Shown here piece after piece: positions 11,301-23,993 of a stretch of 64,000 nucleotides of DNA. The notes below the pieces were generated by a model. The model was not told the origin of the DNA. It did not search any database and was given only the letters and a program-made list of their open reading frames with translations. The DNA lies in the NCBI GenBank assembly GCA_018398765.1, contig JAHBMJ010001217.1:83916-147915 (forward strand). The letters run 5' to 3'. Within the stretch, counting starts at the first letter, position 1. Each line of letters opens with the position of its first letter. This DNA comes from Chromera velia (lineage: Eukaryota > Sar > Chromeraceae). The position numbers and the translations under genes are program-made.

Positions 11301-14060
11301 GACATTTCTCTCATGCCCGGTGACCCTGTCGTGTTTTCTCCCACTGAACGAGTCAAGTCCATCCATTCTCACGGTCGTTTTAGTATTGTTGCTTTTGCTG
11401 TTTCTCATTCTGAGTCTGTTGTGTTTGAGTGGTGCACCGTTCGCTTTCGTTGGTTGAGTGCCGTCAAGACGAACACCAAAGACATTAAGCATGCAAGTCC
11501 TGGTGTGTTTACGCAGTCAGGGCTGTGGTCGTTTGTTGTCTCACGCATGCGCGGCTCTATGCATCCGTCCATTCAAGGTCCTTCCGAGACAGTCGTTCAT
11601 AAGGTTTCTGAAGTTGAAGGGACTCAAGTAGCACAGAGCGGGGGGGCTGCATTGGAAGGGGTGCATTGGGGGGGGGGAATCCACCTGTTGTTCCTTTTTT
11701 TTCTTCTTCTAACTCTTCTTATTCCTGTGCACTGGTCTCAGTAAATGGTGTGCTTCATCTTGTTCGTTGTTTTTCTTGCACACCTGCTGGCTTTGTGTCT
11801 GTGTCCCTCATTCGTCATTCGGGGGAGGAGGTTACAGGATACCAGTTGGGACTACCAGATGCACAGAACTCGCAGAAAGTACATTCTGATCGATTGACGA
11901 ATCTTTTTGATTTGGAGAAGGAGGGAAACAAAGAAAAGATTCCTCAGGCTGTCATTCAAGTGATAGATCCTCCTGCAGCTCCTGCTGGTCAGCCGGCTGA
12001 GGTTGCAGAAGAATCCGACCTTGCCTCTCTCTTCATGGATCTCTTCGGTCCTGATGAGTCAGACGAGGAAGGACCTGCCGAGGCACAAGGAGTGGAACCT
12101 TCTCTCTCTTCTCTTTCTTCTGTTTTTTCTTCTTCTTCTTCCTCTTCCTCTTCTTCTTTTTCTTCTTCTTTGTCTTCTCCTCGCCGCCGACGTCAACATG
12201 ACTTTTTCTCCTGTGATGAAGAAAACGTGTGTTCTACTCGTCTCATCTCTTTTCTTTGCTTTGGTCACTCTCTTGAGGCAGCTGCAAAAGCAAAGCAGAC
12301 AGTCGATAGAAAGATTGCTTGTCTTGAGAGAGATGATCCTGAGGAGACAGGCAAGACACATGTTGATGCAACTATGGGGGAGGTGCGTGAAGGAAAATTC
12401 AACGAAGCGGGGGACAGGGAGATCGGGAAGTGGGAACGATTTTCTGCATATGGGAAAGAAGTAAAGAAAAACAGTCACGCATACAATCTCTTGACAATCA
12501 TTCCGCTGATTTGGGTGATGATATGGAAGTTTGTGAAAGGAGCTACACGAACAGCAAAAGCTCGTCTCTGCCTGGCTGGCAACAAGTTTTTTGATCGCCG
12601 GACAGTCAAAACTTATGCAGGGACACCAGCCATTTTTTCGATTCGTATTCTTTTTGTTTTTGCTTTAACAATGGGCTGGCAGATTGCTTTTGCAGACATC
12701 ACTTGTGCGTTCCTCCAAGCTCGCCTTCTATCCAGCGTCGGACGGATCAGTATCAGGATGCCTGCATGGTTGCCTCCTGCTGCTCTTCGTTTGGGACTGA
12801 AGGCAGGTGCTGTGTACCTCCTGCAGGCAGCTGCCTACGGTCTGAAAAACGCTCCTCTGATTTTTACTCGTTTCTTTTGCCGTGTTCTGATTCGACTGGG
12901 TTGGGGGGAATTGATGGAAAGCACTTTTGCTCTTGTTCGACCTTCTCATTCTCTGCCTCATCCTGCAACTGCTGATGATTCATCCATCACGAAAGTGAAG
13001 CACGTGCCATGCGAGAAGCACGTCGATGACGTTGCGCTTGCTTCACCTGACCCTCTCGCTACTCTCAGACAAATTGCAGGAAAAGGGCCAATCGAAATGG
13101 ATGAAGCACAGTTGTTGAAGGACACACCTCAAAAACAGGTGGGATTTGATGTCAGACGTTCTGACAATCGAGTCTATCAGGGAATGAATGGTTATGTCTC
13201 TCTCTCTTCTCTTCTAAGGGGCAAGCCAAGCGGGGTAGTGGTAGACAGTGATTTCTCTCCTCCTGAGCCTGATGAGATTGATATGTCGTTGGAGGGGGAG
13301 TATCTGAAATGGATTGGTCGTCTTGCCTGGCTTGCCAGACTGCGTTTTAATCTTGCTTTTGCTGCTAGTGAGTTGGCCTCTTTCAGTAAGACTCCGACTG
13401 AGCGTCACCTTGCTGTCATTATCACCTTGATTCACATGCACGCAGCGTCTCCGAAAAAACTCATCTTTGTTGCCGTGTACGACCCTGAATTGCGGGTGTT
13501 TGTGGACAGTGGCTTCAGAGGAAAGACATGCTCCGCTCGTTCTGCTGTGATCATTCAACTCGCTGATTGGTCTTGGTCTTTGCGGTGTTGGTTGAACATT
13601 TTGGATTGGGCCACACATAAGGAAAAGCGCCTGGTCTTGTCAGCTCCGGGTGGAGAGCTTTTTGCGATCCGTGCTGGTCTGAAGAGACTTCCGATGCTTG
13701 TGCGTTCTCTTCGGATTCTTTTTTCCTCTCTGCGTGTTTGTTTGTTTTCAGACAGTGCAACTTCTCTTGGACAGACAGAAGCAGGTGTGAGTAAGAAAGA
13801 GCAAGGTCTCACTGGAATTTTGAAGTGGTGCATTCAAGAATTGAATGGAATGAACGTCGCAACCGAGCATGTGTCTGGAGAGAGTGAGCAGCTTGCTGAC
13901 GGTTTGAGAAAATGGAAAAAGCTTGATGTGACATGGCCGAAGGATTTTGTGGTGAATGGACGACGACCCCGTTGAGCCTTCGTAGTTAGATCAGTTAGTT
14001 AGAGCATACGGCTGTTCTTTAGTCTGTCGACTCCTCTTCGATGAGTCATCAGAGGGGGAG

Positions 14061-14339
14061 AGTTGAAGATTGGGGTACTGCCGCCATGCCGCGGGGTACT
14101 GCCGCCGTGCCGCGTCGTGCTTTGGGCCGGACTGGGGCCTCTTATGCGCATCTTGTGCGCGGGACGATTATTCATCGCGCGGGTTGATCCATGCATGTGC
14201 GCATTTCGAGCGATTTATTTTCTATGCGATTGAGTTTTTATAGGATTCATTTGATTCATCTGTTCTGTGTGATTGACTGAAGACTGACACTTCTTCTGAT
14301 CATGATCTCTGCCCATTACTGAGCTCCTTAGTTTATTCT
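14061..14339 (+). repeat. 3' LTR of the copia-type element
   Basis: It matches the 5' LTR, with about 4 percent substitutions and a short length difference in the GC-rich part. It follows the purine tract directly. Confidence 0.75.
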
Positions 14340-14344
14340 TTGAT

Positions 14345-14946
14345 TCACTTGAATCCTAGCGTGAACCCCTCGGACATAAAGTTTGGGTAACTGTTATATA
14401 TTTACCAGAAACTTGAGCCTACTTGAGCCTCTTGTCTTGAGGACTTTATACCTCTAACTTAGTAGTCGTAAAATGATAACCTGGTTGGTCTGACCTCTTA
14501 CTAGGCTGATAAGCAAATGAAAAGAGTAACTCTTGATACCTCTTTAATTCTAAGAAGTAGTGAGTGTTTGAATTTTTAGAATAAAAAAACAATTGCATGT
14601 TAGTTGGTTTTAATATGATTGGGGTAGGTTGGGGTATATCTTCGTGTACCTTATATGATACGTAAACTAAATAATAAATATAGCGAGCACCGGCATGATA
14701 TTTGGCGCTCTTGGCCGATCTGTCGGGGGGGGCGCGCATGACGAGAGCAAGCATGAATTTTTATAAATGCATGCATGCATTTTTTAAGACACGAATAAAG
14801 CTTTCACCTGCATGCCAAAGTGGTTGTGCTGTCAACACGCACCCGATCGAATGTATAGCGCCAGGTCCGGCCAGGAACCAACTGCAGCTCTGACAGTCGA
14901 AAGGCATGTCTGTGACTCCTCTTCTGGCACTCCACGAGACCGAGAA
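14345..14946. other. Intergenic region and probable promoter of the MATE gene
   Basis: AT-rich sequence without a gene. The last 200 bases carry TTTTTATAAATGCATGCATG, a TATA-like stretch merged with a TGCATGCA motif, about 180 bases before the preferred MATE start. Confidence 0.45.
14768..14779. promoter_or_regulatory. TGCATGCATGCA motif upstream of the MATE gene
   Basis: A palindromic TGCATGCA in two overlapping copies, directly after TTTATAAA. The same octamer is a known binding site of some AP2-domain factors in apicomplexans. Function here is inferred from position. Confidence 0.4.
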
Positions 14947-16411
14947 ATGTTCAACTTTTTTGGGAAGGGAAAAGACGACAGGCGGGGGAGCCACGCCGGT
15001 TCCCAGGCGCCTCCTGGCTCCGCCCGCAATTCTGGTGACGTGTTCGACGTGCACAGGTTGTATGAGGAAGCTCTCGGCAATACAGACCTTCAAGACTTCG
15101 AGACACCTCGTCCAGTAGGTCTACCGTACGAGGAAGGGGGTCTTGGGGGATTCAACGATGGGGGCCCCGGCAATGCACAGCCAGGGCCCCTCCAACACCA
15201 ACCTTCTGACCTTGGAGCGATGTATCCGGTTTCCCCTCGGTTTCCTGAATTTGGGGAGAAGATGAGAGCGCGGGGGCAGAGCAGAAAAAGCGTTGCGATG
15301 GTTCCCTCAGACGGTCTCCCTGAGGACAGGCCCCGGAAGAGCGTGGTCGGGTTCCAGTTCCACACGGGGGGTGGAGAGGAGGGACGGCGTTCTTCTTCAA
15401 AGAGGCAGAGTCTCAGAAGGATGGGCTCCTCAATGGGCGTGGCATCAGGAACACACTACACGCCTGCTATTCCTTTTGCTCCTGTGAGACCCGCCTTGAG
15501 TAATCCCGCCCTCCGCCTTGACCTATCGAGGGTGACTGGTTCCAACCCTTCTACCTCCACCACCAACCTCGCGCCGCCGTCCCCGGGAGAACCCCCCGCT
15601 TCAAGCAGTTCGGGTTACCCCCTCGCGACTATGGGTCCTCCAGCAGAACCCGAATTTGACTACCAGCAGATGAGCGATGACCCGTTTGAGCACGCTTACT
15701 ATGCAGAGGGAGGAGGAGCCAGTCACCATCCTGGTGCAGGTGCAGGGGGGGGGCGGGAGACGGCAAGGGGAGACAAGGACAAGAAGCGGGGAAGCTTAGC
15801 AAAGAAGAAAAAGAAGAAATACCTCTACTGCTCGCAAAAAACAGATCCAACGGAACGGTGAGCAAAGAGAATAAATCCATTGTATGACTTCCGTCGGAGA
15901 GGAAGTCCGTGGAGGTCTTTCACATGCATGTGCAGGTTCAAAGATTCGGAGGTGCATCTTTCATTATGCCTGCCTGCTTGCCTGCAGTCTGCGCCTCTTC
16001 GATGGGAACCGTTTCTCTTCTCTTCCTCTCTGAATCAATCTGCGTTCTGTAATTGTGCCTGCATGGGCGTGAATCTGTGAAATACTTTCTGGTCTCTTCT
16101 CTCCCCCTCCCCTTGTCTGTTTTTGTCGTCGTACTAAGAGTCTTCGGCCACCTTTTACATCTGTTTGTGTCTGTCTCTGTGCAGATATTCTTCATTTGGT
16201 GCGCTTCGAGACCTTGTGCGTGTGGTTGTGCCGAACGTGCTGGGACTATTCCTGGGGGTTTTGCCAATGCTGATGAACGCAGTCGGCGTGTGGATAGTCG
16301 GAGGCGCGTGGGACGTCTCCATCCTGACTCTCTCCACTGTAATCGCAAACGTGTGCCTCCAGGCACCCACAGTGGGCATGGTTCGTCCGTGCGTCCGTCC
16401 GTGCGTCCGTC

Positions 16412-16451
<40 letters not shown>

Positions 16452-19328
16452 CCAGAAAGGCAAGTCTGTACCCACCCATCTTTCGATTTTCTCGCTCGCA
16501 TCAGAATGCATGGATGCCCACGATGTGATGTTTTGATGGTATTGATCGGTGCTGTCTGTCCCAGAAGAAGCGGCAAGGACAGAAATGGGAGCGAGTTTTC
16601 CCTGCCTCTGCTTTCTCTCAGAAGAAAGAACGGAGAGAAGAAAATGAAACATGGAATCGAGGTGGACTAGGATAGGACTGGATGACTTGGACAGAGAAGG
16701 GCTTCACAGGAAATGACTGATGCCGGGGGGCAGGCAGTACCCGTTTGACGTATCAGATGTAAATGGTGCGTTGTTCTGCGTGTCCTGCTGTTGTCGCTAT
16801 GGCCCGGTTCTCCGTGTCATCGCGTGACAGGTCTTTTCTGGACCTCCGAAAACGAGACATACCCCAAAAGCACCTACTTGCACATTTCTTTCCCTCTTGC
16901 CTCCCGCCCTCCCGTCAGGCTGCCAGTCTGGGTGTCCTGGTGCCCCAAGCGCTTGGGGCCCACAGTCTTCCTCTGTGCGCTCTGTGGCTCCGTAGGACGC
17001 TCCTCTTGCTGCTCGTGCTTTTTCTGCCTTTGTCAATCTGCACGCTGAAGGTGAGTTTCCTGGTGGGAAGGAAGGAAGGAAGGCAGGCAGGCAGGAAGGA
17101 AGGAAGGAAGGAAGGAAGGAGGAAATGGGGGAAGAAATAAAAGAAAAGAAAGAAAAGAAGGACGGAAAAACAAGAAAAAACAGGCAAGAAAAGGAACAAA
17201 CCGATGAGGAAGTGGACAGACAGACAAGCACTCAAGTGAGTCAGTCACGGCTGCCTTCATTGACTTTCTCCTTCAGGTGTTCTTCTTGCCGTCTTCCTCA
17301 TACTGCTCCTACACCCCTCTCCCTTCTTGCAGCTTGGAGCCCTCGTCGAGTCTCGTCTCTCTTCTGGAGTCCCCGTCTCTCTGGTCTGCCTAAGGTGGCT
17401 CATACCCGCATGTCTTGCAACAGCAGCCGCAGACGCAATCAGGGGAGCGACGCAGGTCAGTCGGTTGTTGAGAGCTCTAGTAGTGCTTTAGTCTTCTGCA
17501 TACAAGAACGCGAAGTGAACGGATGGTGGCATGCACAAGGGACGGGGTGTGTCAGCCATGAAGTGAATAGGTGGGTCAGTTCGTGAATGAGTGCGTAAGT
17601 CAGTTAGCGATCAAGTGGAAGCATGAGTGAGTGAACGAGTGGGGAAATGAGTGAAAGAAAGCGTGGAAGGAAGCGTTGCTCTTTGATCTTTGATTGTTTG
17701 TTTTCTGCATGCAGGCGGTGGGAGCAGCTGGGCCCGGGCTGTTGGGGTCTCTCGTGGCTGCGGTTGCTCATGGAGGGATCCTGTTTGCGTTCTTGACGGG
17801 GGCGGCGGGGAAACACGTCGTCGAGGACCCCAGTGCTCGGGGGGCAGCGGCAACGGCGGCAGGCGTAGCGACATTTGTTTCCTCCTGGTTCCAGCTTTTG
17901 CTCCTTGTCCTTCTCTCAAGGTGGAGCACTCGGGCAAGAGCTGTGGTGTGGGGGAAGCGGGATGAGACTTCTTGGCTTTCTCGTGATGTGTTGAGAAAGT
18001 GGGGGTCTGTCATTCGAGTAGGACTTCCTTTAGCACTAACGTGCGTTGTTGAGTGCCTCGCATTCGAGCTGCAGACTCTGGAGGTCCTCTGGCTGGCACA
18101 CTCGGGGGAGGCGGCAGAGGAGGTGCTCCTCCAAACCGCCCTCAGGTGCTGCTTCTTTGCACTGCATGTTGTCCCAGTTGGTCAGTCTGTCAGTCAGTCG
18201 GCGACTCTTTGTGTGTGTGTGTGTGGGTGGGTGGGTGGGGGCCCACAGGGGAGGGGAGGGGAGGGGATGGGGCTGCAGGCGTCGTTCTCTTCCCTTACAC
18301 ACTCGCATATGCACACATGTATTATTTGTTTTTCTTTCCGTGTTCCCCCTTGCCTTCTCAGCATTGCTTCGTGCTCTTATGCGCGTGAGCACTTTCGCGT
18401 CGGCTGGCACTCACTCGATGCCTCGGGTGTTCTATTGAGGAGATGAGACCATTAAGTCGTGTGTTCATCAGCTCGATGAATGAAATATATTTCCCTGGCA
18501 CGCAACGTTCGTGAAACACGTGGAAACATTGTTTGAGACGCTTCTGGAATGCGCGTTCCTGCAGGCCTGGGCTTGGCGACGTCCACTCTCGCCGGGAGCG
18601 CCGTAGGGTTTGGAGACGGGGTCCTCGCTCGGGTTTATGTGAAGGTGGGTGGGTGCGTTGGGTGTGGTCATGCTTGCCCCCTCCTCTCTTTCTCTCACTC
18701 TCGCTTAAATGTGATGTCATGTCTCAGTTTGCTTCCATTTGCGATCGCGGTCAGGTGTTCACAAGAAGAAATGCCACGAACACACGGCAAATCGTAGCGC
18801 TTTCATCCTTCATGCTGATTACAAAATTTTGCGTACGCATGCAGGTCGCACTAACGATGATTGCGGGTCTGTTCGTGTGTGCGTCTGTTGTTCTGATGAT
18901 TTTCGGATTCCCTCTCCTGAAATTGTTGGGGGCGCACGAGGCTCTGAGGGGACACTACGCGCTTCCGGCCTTTGCCCTCTTTGAGGTCGTCTGCGCGGTG
19001 ACGGTGATTCAGCAATCAGCTGTACGTCTTTCTTTCTTTCTCTCTTGTCGTGCCCTTTTTTCTTTCTTTCTCTCTTGTCGTGCCCCTTTTTTTCCTGTCC
19101 CTCTCTCCTTGTTGTCCTCTCAAGATATGCTGTCTCATTGGACTGGGGGGATTAGACAGTGGAAGAGCGTATGAGTCGGTAGCTTTCATCCCTGCTCACC
19201 CTATGTTCTCTCCCGATTTGTCTCGGCATCATCAGTCACGTTTCCTCTCCTTGCCAGCTTTTGCCCTTCTGCCTTTTCTGCGCCTTTTTCATTTTCTATC
19301 GTCTCTCCCTCCCTCCCTCCCTCCCTCC

Positions 19329-19380
<52 letters not shown>

Positions 19381-20381
19381 CGGTGTCTACGTCTGCGAGA
19401 GTATGAGTGTAAGAGAGAGTGTGTCTGATGATTGCATTGTGTCTCTTTGGCTGTGTTTCTATCTGTCTGTCTGTCTCTCTCATGCAGCTCCGAGCTGCTG
19501 GACGAATCCATCTGTTGATGGCGGGCACCGTTCTGGGGTTCTACCTCTGCACTCAACCCCTGGTGTTTGTGTTCGGACTTGCGTGCGGATTCCCTGGGAC
19601 GGCAGCTGTCTGGTGGTACGTTTTTTTTGTGTGTGGTGTCTGTCGCTCCTCCGCTGTCTGTCCTCTTCTCCCTTTCCTTTCTCCCCTCCTACCTTTCTCC
19701 TCCCGCTTGTCTGCCCTTTTATGGTCCTCGTCCTGTCACCAGCTCTTTCTGCCGTCTCTTTGCATGCCCGTTTGCAGCGTCGCGTTTCCCTCTGTCGGTG
19801 CGCAAATGTTTCTTTCTCTCCAGCATGATGTCCACAACTGCAATAGGATTTGAAATGTGTATACTTTTTGTTCTGTTTGCAGGGCCACTCTGGCAGGCGC
19901 GTGCGTCCAGTTCGGGTTCTACCTGTTGATGCTGCAGAGACTGGATTGGAACGCTTGTGCAGACGCAGCAGTCGAAGAGGTGCAACAAGAGAGACAGCTG
20001 GCTGCAGCAGAGGAGGAGGAGAGAGAGAAAGAGGCAGCAGAAAGACAGAAACAGGGAGCGGATGCAACAGCGGCAGCGAATGGTGGAGAAAGAAAGCCGA
20101 CAGCGGCATCTGCTGCCGGTCTGACTTCCCATCGAGAGCCGCTGTTGTCGGAGGATATCGACTTTCGGCCTCCCACTGCGAGAACGAATCAGTTACAGAA
20201 GAGGCAGACACAGGCATTCGAGGAGATGGTAGGGGTTGAGGAGGAGGACGAGGATGAGGAGAGTGAGGAGGGGGCTGGGGGAGGGGAGGAGGGACCCTTC
20301 TCATTCAGACCTCCAAACCCCTATGCACTCAGCTTGCACTCACCCCGGGTCACTGGTACTCCATCGCCACGATTTCGGTGA
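14947..20381 (+). CDS. MATE-family efflux transporter with long hydrophilic ends, nine exons
   Basis: Exons are 14947-15857, 16185-16380, 16919-17050, 17333-17455, 17715-18180, 18565-18644, 18845-19021, 19488-19615 and 19883-20381. They join in phase to 903 codons. MATE proteins export cationic or organic compounds in exchange for H+ or Na+. Family marks are PQALGAHSLP in exon 3 (family QAfGA), LRWLIPACLATAAADAIRG in exon 4, and VPVGLGLATSTLAGSAVG across the exon 5/6 join (family VPLGlsvAaStrVGnalG). RAAGRIHLLMAG follows in exon 8, and LQRLDWNACADAA in exon 9 contains the family Asp-Trp near the end. About twelve hydrophobic segments are spread over exons 2-9. The first exon adds about 300 residues rich in Gly, Pro and Ser, ending in a Lys run. 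The last about 150 residues are Glu- and Ala-rich and probably cytosolic. An in-frame ATG at 14812 would add 45 residues; 14947 was preferred because its protein begins cleanly. Donors at introns 4 and 5 are GTCAGT. Substrate and membrane are unknown. Confidence 0.88.
16410..16451. repeat. GT microsatellite in MATE intron 2
   Basis: The intron starts with GTTCGTCCGTGCGTCC, continues as a GTCC/GTGC-type repeat, and then becomes (TG)n of about 20 units. Confidence 0.8.
17067..17125. repeat. GGAA/GGCA tetranucleotide tract in MATE intron 3
   Basis: A run of GAAG and GCAG units just after the donor GTGAGT of intron 3, followed by A/G-rich sequence. Confidence 0.75.
19306..19382. repeat. CCCT-CT-GT compound microsatellite in MATE intron 7
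   Basis: Runs of CCCT, then CT, then GT. They lie about 100 bases before the acceptor CATGCAG. Confidence 0.8.
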
Positions 20382-21097
20382 TACAAACTGCCACAGCCTA
20401 AAACTGCTTATTCAAGGTTCGATGAGCTAGTAAAGATTCAAGAACATTCATCTCCATACGTATCTGTTTGCGGCGTAACAGTATTTGACATAAGTAAGTA
20501 CTTAACAGTTGAAGTTCCAGTTCATGCAAAGTTAGTTAAACTTTAAAATGATCAGATGAATAGTTTACATATCTAAAAGCCCAGCTAAATTCCCTGGTAG
20601 AAGCTTAGTGTAGGAAGTCGGGCGTGAAGTGAAACAAATTAGTAAAACACCAAACTAGAGGATAAAGTGTACTTTCACGAGTTTTTAAATAGTTGATGAA
20701 TAATAAATCACTCATATATCATTTCGTACATAAACTTAAAGAAAACTAAACTTACAGCTAAACATGTGAGTCATATCTGATTTAATTGAATTCTATTATT
20801 ATTTTAAATAATAATGCTAATGATACTGGTACAAGCAGTGAAACTACAACACATTGTTAAGCATTGTTACTAGTAGAACTTAGTATGAATGTAGTATAAA
20901 CACGTTAATTATTAGTCCTAACTGATTCAAAATCCTAAATAACAGTTTGCGGCAACTTTGACCAACAATTTTATAGAATCTTGCTAGGAGCTATGAAGCC
21001 GACTCTGCCATCTAGAAGAACGTTCCCTGGAATTAACGTGCTCTATCGCATCAGATATCATCAAAGGATATCAAAGGGCAACCATTTTCGATCAATC
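20382..21097. other. AT-rich intergenic sequence
   Basis: No open frame of interest and no element ends were found. Confidence 0.5.
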
Positions 21098-21402
21098 AAT
21101 CAAAATAGACAACAAAACAGACCCGCGAGCTAGTTTTTTGCACAGTGGCCAAAAATAGATAACAAAACAGACTCGTATGCTGGTTTTTGCACAGTGGCTC
21201 AAAATAGATAACGAAACAGACCCGTATACTGGTTTTTGCATAGTGGGCCAAAACAAACAACAAAACAGAGTCTGAACAGACCCGCGTGCCAGTCTATGTA
21301 CCAGTTTTTGCGCAGTGCCCAAAAACAGACAACAAAACAGACCCGCGTGCTAGTTTTTGCGCAGTGGCGCAAAACAGACAACAAAACAGACCCGCGTCTC
21401 GT
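21098..21402. repeat. Minisatellite, unit about 49 bp, about six copies
   Basis: Each unit has AACAAAACAGACCCGCG followed by a TAGTTTTTGCGCAGTGG-like block. Units are imperfect, and one is longer by a partial internal duplication. Open frames across it, on both strands, are by-products of the repeat. Confidence 0.85.
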
Positions 21403-21501
21403 ATGTATTTTGAGAGTTTCGCAAAATTGTACCTTCATCCAGACCGCGCGCATTCCGCGCGCGGAAAAGAGAAAAGCATTAAATCAAATGGAAAATTAAT
21501 C

Positions 21502-21520
21502 TGCATGCATGTGCATGCAT
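21502..21520. promoter_or_regulatory. Paired TGCATGCAT motifs upstream of the formin gene
   Basis: Two copies of TGCATGCAT separated by one base, about 300 bases before the proposed formin start. A TATATATA-like block (ATATATACAGG) lies between them and the start at about 21,744. Confidence 0.4.
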
Positions 21521-21819
21521 TAAATTGTTTTGCACCTATATAGAAGATCTGCATGCGCCCGCTGAGGTGAATGTTTATATATTGAGTTAATTCTTGGGCA
21601 TTACTCCCCGATCGATCAACTGTGCATGATCAAGAAGGGACTTTCTCAAAGGAAGCAGCGGACCGAGAGTCCTCTACATGCACAAACAGGAGAAATAGTG
21701 AAATAGAGAACGGAGGGTGTGGACCAAAAACCATCGGGAGGACGATATATACAGGAGACGGCAAGTTGACAGGTGGACGATTGCCTCGCTGTATCCCCGG
21801 GTCATCCACAATCACAAGA

Positions 21820-22591
21820 ATGAGAATTGTTTTATTCCCATGTTTCGTTTCAGTGTGTCTTGCCACCAGCAGGGCCCCCGGCATTGTTGCAGGGAGAGAC
21901 GCGTCCCCGCCTTCTTTTGGCGAGCAGAACTGGAACACTGTCAGACAAACACAAGGGGGTGAGGTGCAGGGGGCCGAAAGTTTCCTGAAGAGGCTCTCCC
22001 TTGGGTCAGTGAGCGGGGGGGGGCACATCTTTTTTTATGATTGAGTAGCTTCCTTTCGTTCAGTCGTTCCCCTATGTTTCTCTTCTCATGGACGTTCCGC
22101 TCATTTCCTTCCTTCCTTCCTTTTTCTTTTCTTCGGCCGAAGAATCCAAGAGCGCCTCGACCGGGGAATGCTTGCAAAAAATCGTCAACTGGCGTAATAA
22201 TGGAGCGCTGTCACATGAAAACTAGCGGCCACTCCGTGTGACCAGACAGATCTCAAAAGACGTAGAACTATATACCCATGTGAAGCCATTGAAAAAGGTG
22301 TGCGTTGATTATATATCCGACCATCCAGGACAAATCCCTATTTGTCGCCATTTTAGTCTTCCAAAAATCGTCCTTGCCTTTCCTCTGTCTGCCTGCCACT
22401 TTTTATACCTGCAGCGAGAAGGACTCACAAACACAAATGGGGCTAGCGGCGATGTAAGTCAATGCGAGTGGGCTCATTTCGTTCTCTTTTTCTCTGCTTG
22501 ATTGACCGAACATACGTACATACATACATACATACATGCGTACATACATACATGCGTACATACATACATACATACATGCATACATACATGC

Positions 22592-22627
<36 letters not shown>

Positions 22628-23954
22628 CGGGAGACTTACTTTATCGTGTGGCAGTCTCGATGGGAATGCACTGGCATTCGATGTTTGTGGCACAGGCTTC
22701 TTTCTCTTTTCTTTCTCCCTACATTCGAGAGCTTCTCAGGTGTTCCTTGTGCTTCCTTGGCTATCCAGGAAGCGTTCGGACAATTTTCCCTGCGAGATCC
22801 CTTTCTTTTCTTCCTGTTTTTTTTTTCTTTTTTTTTTTCTTCAATGGACTTGAGAAAGACGTCTGCGCAGCCGTTGACTGGATGGACAGACTAGACCGTC
22901 GAGAGAAACTAAGTCCAAATGCACTTTTGAACGGACAGCTAGAAAGGGTTTCACGGAAAGGGTCAGTGGTTTTGTCTGCCTCGTCCACCCCTTTCCGTTC
23001 TTTGCACATTGGGAATGCGCGCATCAGTTGATGACCGTGCATGAATTCGAGCCACATGTGCAGGTTGGGTGACATTAAAGCCGCGGCCGAAGCAAGACAG
23101 GCAAAGCAGAGAAAGACCGTCAAGCTGGCGGCGCCAATCAAACCCCACACACCCCGCCCTCCCTCCTCCCCTCCCCCGAAGAATAGAAGTCCAAGACGGC
23201 ATCATCGACGTCATCATCATCAAGAAAGCTCTCAAACAAACAAATCTTCAACGTCATCCACCTCCAGCGGAGCACCGGGGACACCCTACGCAGAACTGCC
23301 GCCTCGTTTGCGCGGGTTTCTCGACAACGAGATTCGCATCAAGAAAAACAACAATTCCGCAGCCATCATGAGGATGGCCAAGATCGTCCACAAAGCAGAC
23401 TACGACCTGGTCCAAGACACTCCCGCGATGAAGAACACGATGGCCTTCTGGATCGCCCATATGAAGGAACCTGAGTATACAGAGACGGGGAAACATGCGG
23501 GGAGTGATTTGATGTGCAAGGCCAAGGACTGCGATTCTTCGCTTTGCGGGGGCCTTCTCACGAAGCCTTTCCATTTGGACAATCGGATCGAAGAGAAATG
23601 GGAGCCCTCGACGTATGAGGGAACCGTGTGGAGCAAGCTCGACTGCTTCGACGAGGGCGAACTTCTGGATGACAACCCGCTCATCGAGGGGTTCAACGAG
23701 TGGTTTTCTTTGAAGTCAGTGCATGGGGAAGAAGGGATTGGATGGGGGATTCGCGGCATAGCACCTCTCTGCATCCATTTGTCTGACTGTCTATCTATAT
23801 TTGCTGGTCTATAAGTGAATGTAGCGGTTCGGTATCCGATATAAAAGGGTGGGTGCTGGGTGAGTCCAATTGTGAGTCGCAATCGTCTGTCTGGAACAAA
23901 ACAAATCTCAAAGCTTCTCTGTTCTGTCCGGTCTCTCTCTCTCCCTCACTTTGT

Positions 23955-23993
<39 letters not shown>

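Larger units (their letters stand above)
8102..14339 (+). mobile_element. Ty1/copia-type LTR retrotransposon, degraded
   Basis: Direct repeats of about 280-295 bp at 8,102-8,395 and 14,061-14,339 flank a plus-strand interior. In order it holds a gag-like region (about 8.5-9.9 kb), an integrase core-like region (about 10.8-11.1 kb), and a reverse transcriptase/RNase H region (about 12.5-13.97 kb). The integrase before reverse transcriptase order is the copia order. The RT part shows copia-like motifs such as FADITCAFLQA and KHVDDVALA, and the RNase H part is typical of copia. A purine tract (AGAGGGGGAG) lies just before the 3' LTR. A possible 5-bp target duplication TTGAT lies at 8,097-8,101 and 14,340-14,344. 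The LTRs differ by roughly 4 percent plus one short indel, which suggests moderate age. The coding part is interrupted at several points, so it is a fossil. Confidence 0.85.

Noticed and set aside
22462-23031. Open frames with Tyr-Ile-His-Thr and Asp-Arg-Gln-Thr repeats
   Set aside because: Produced by ACAT and GACA microsatellites in formin intron 1; no domain and three frames open at once.
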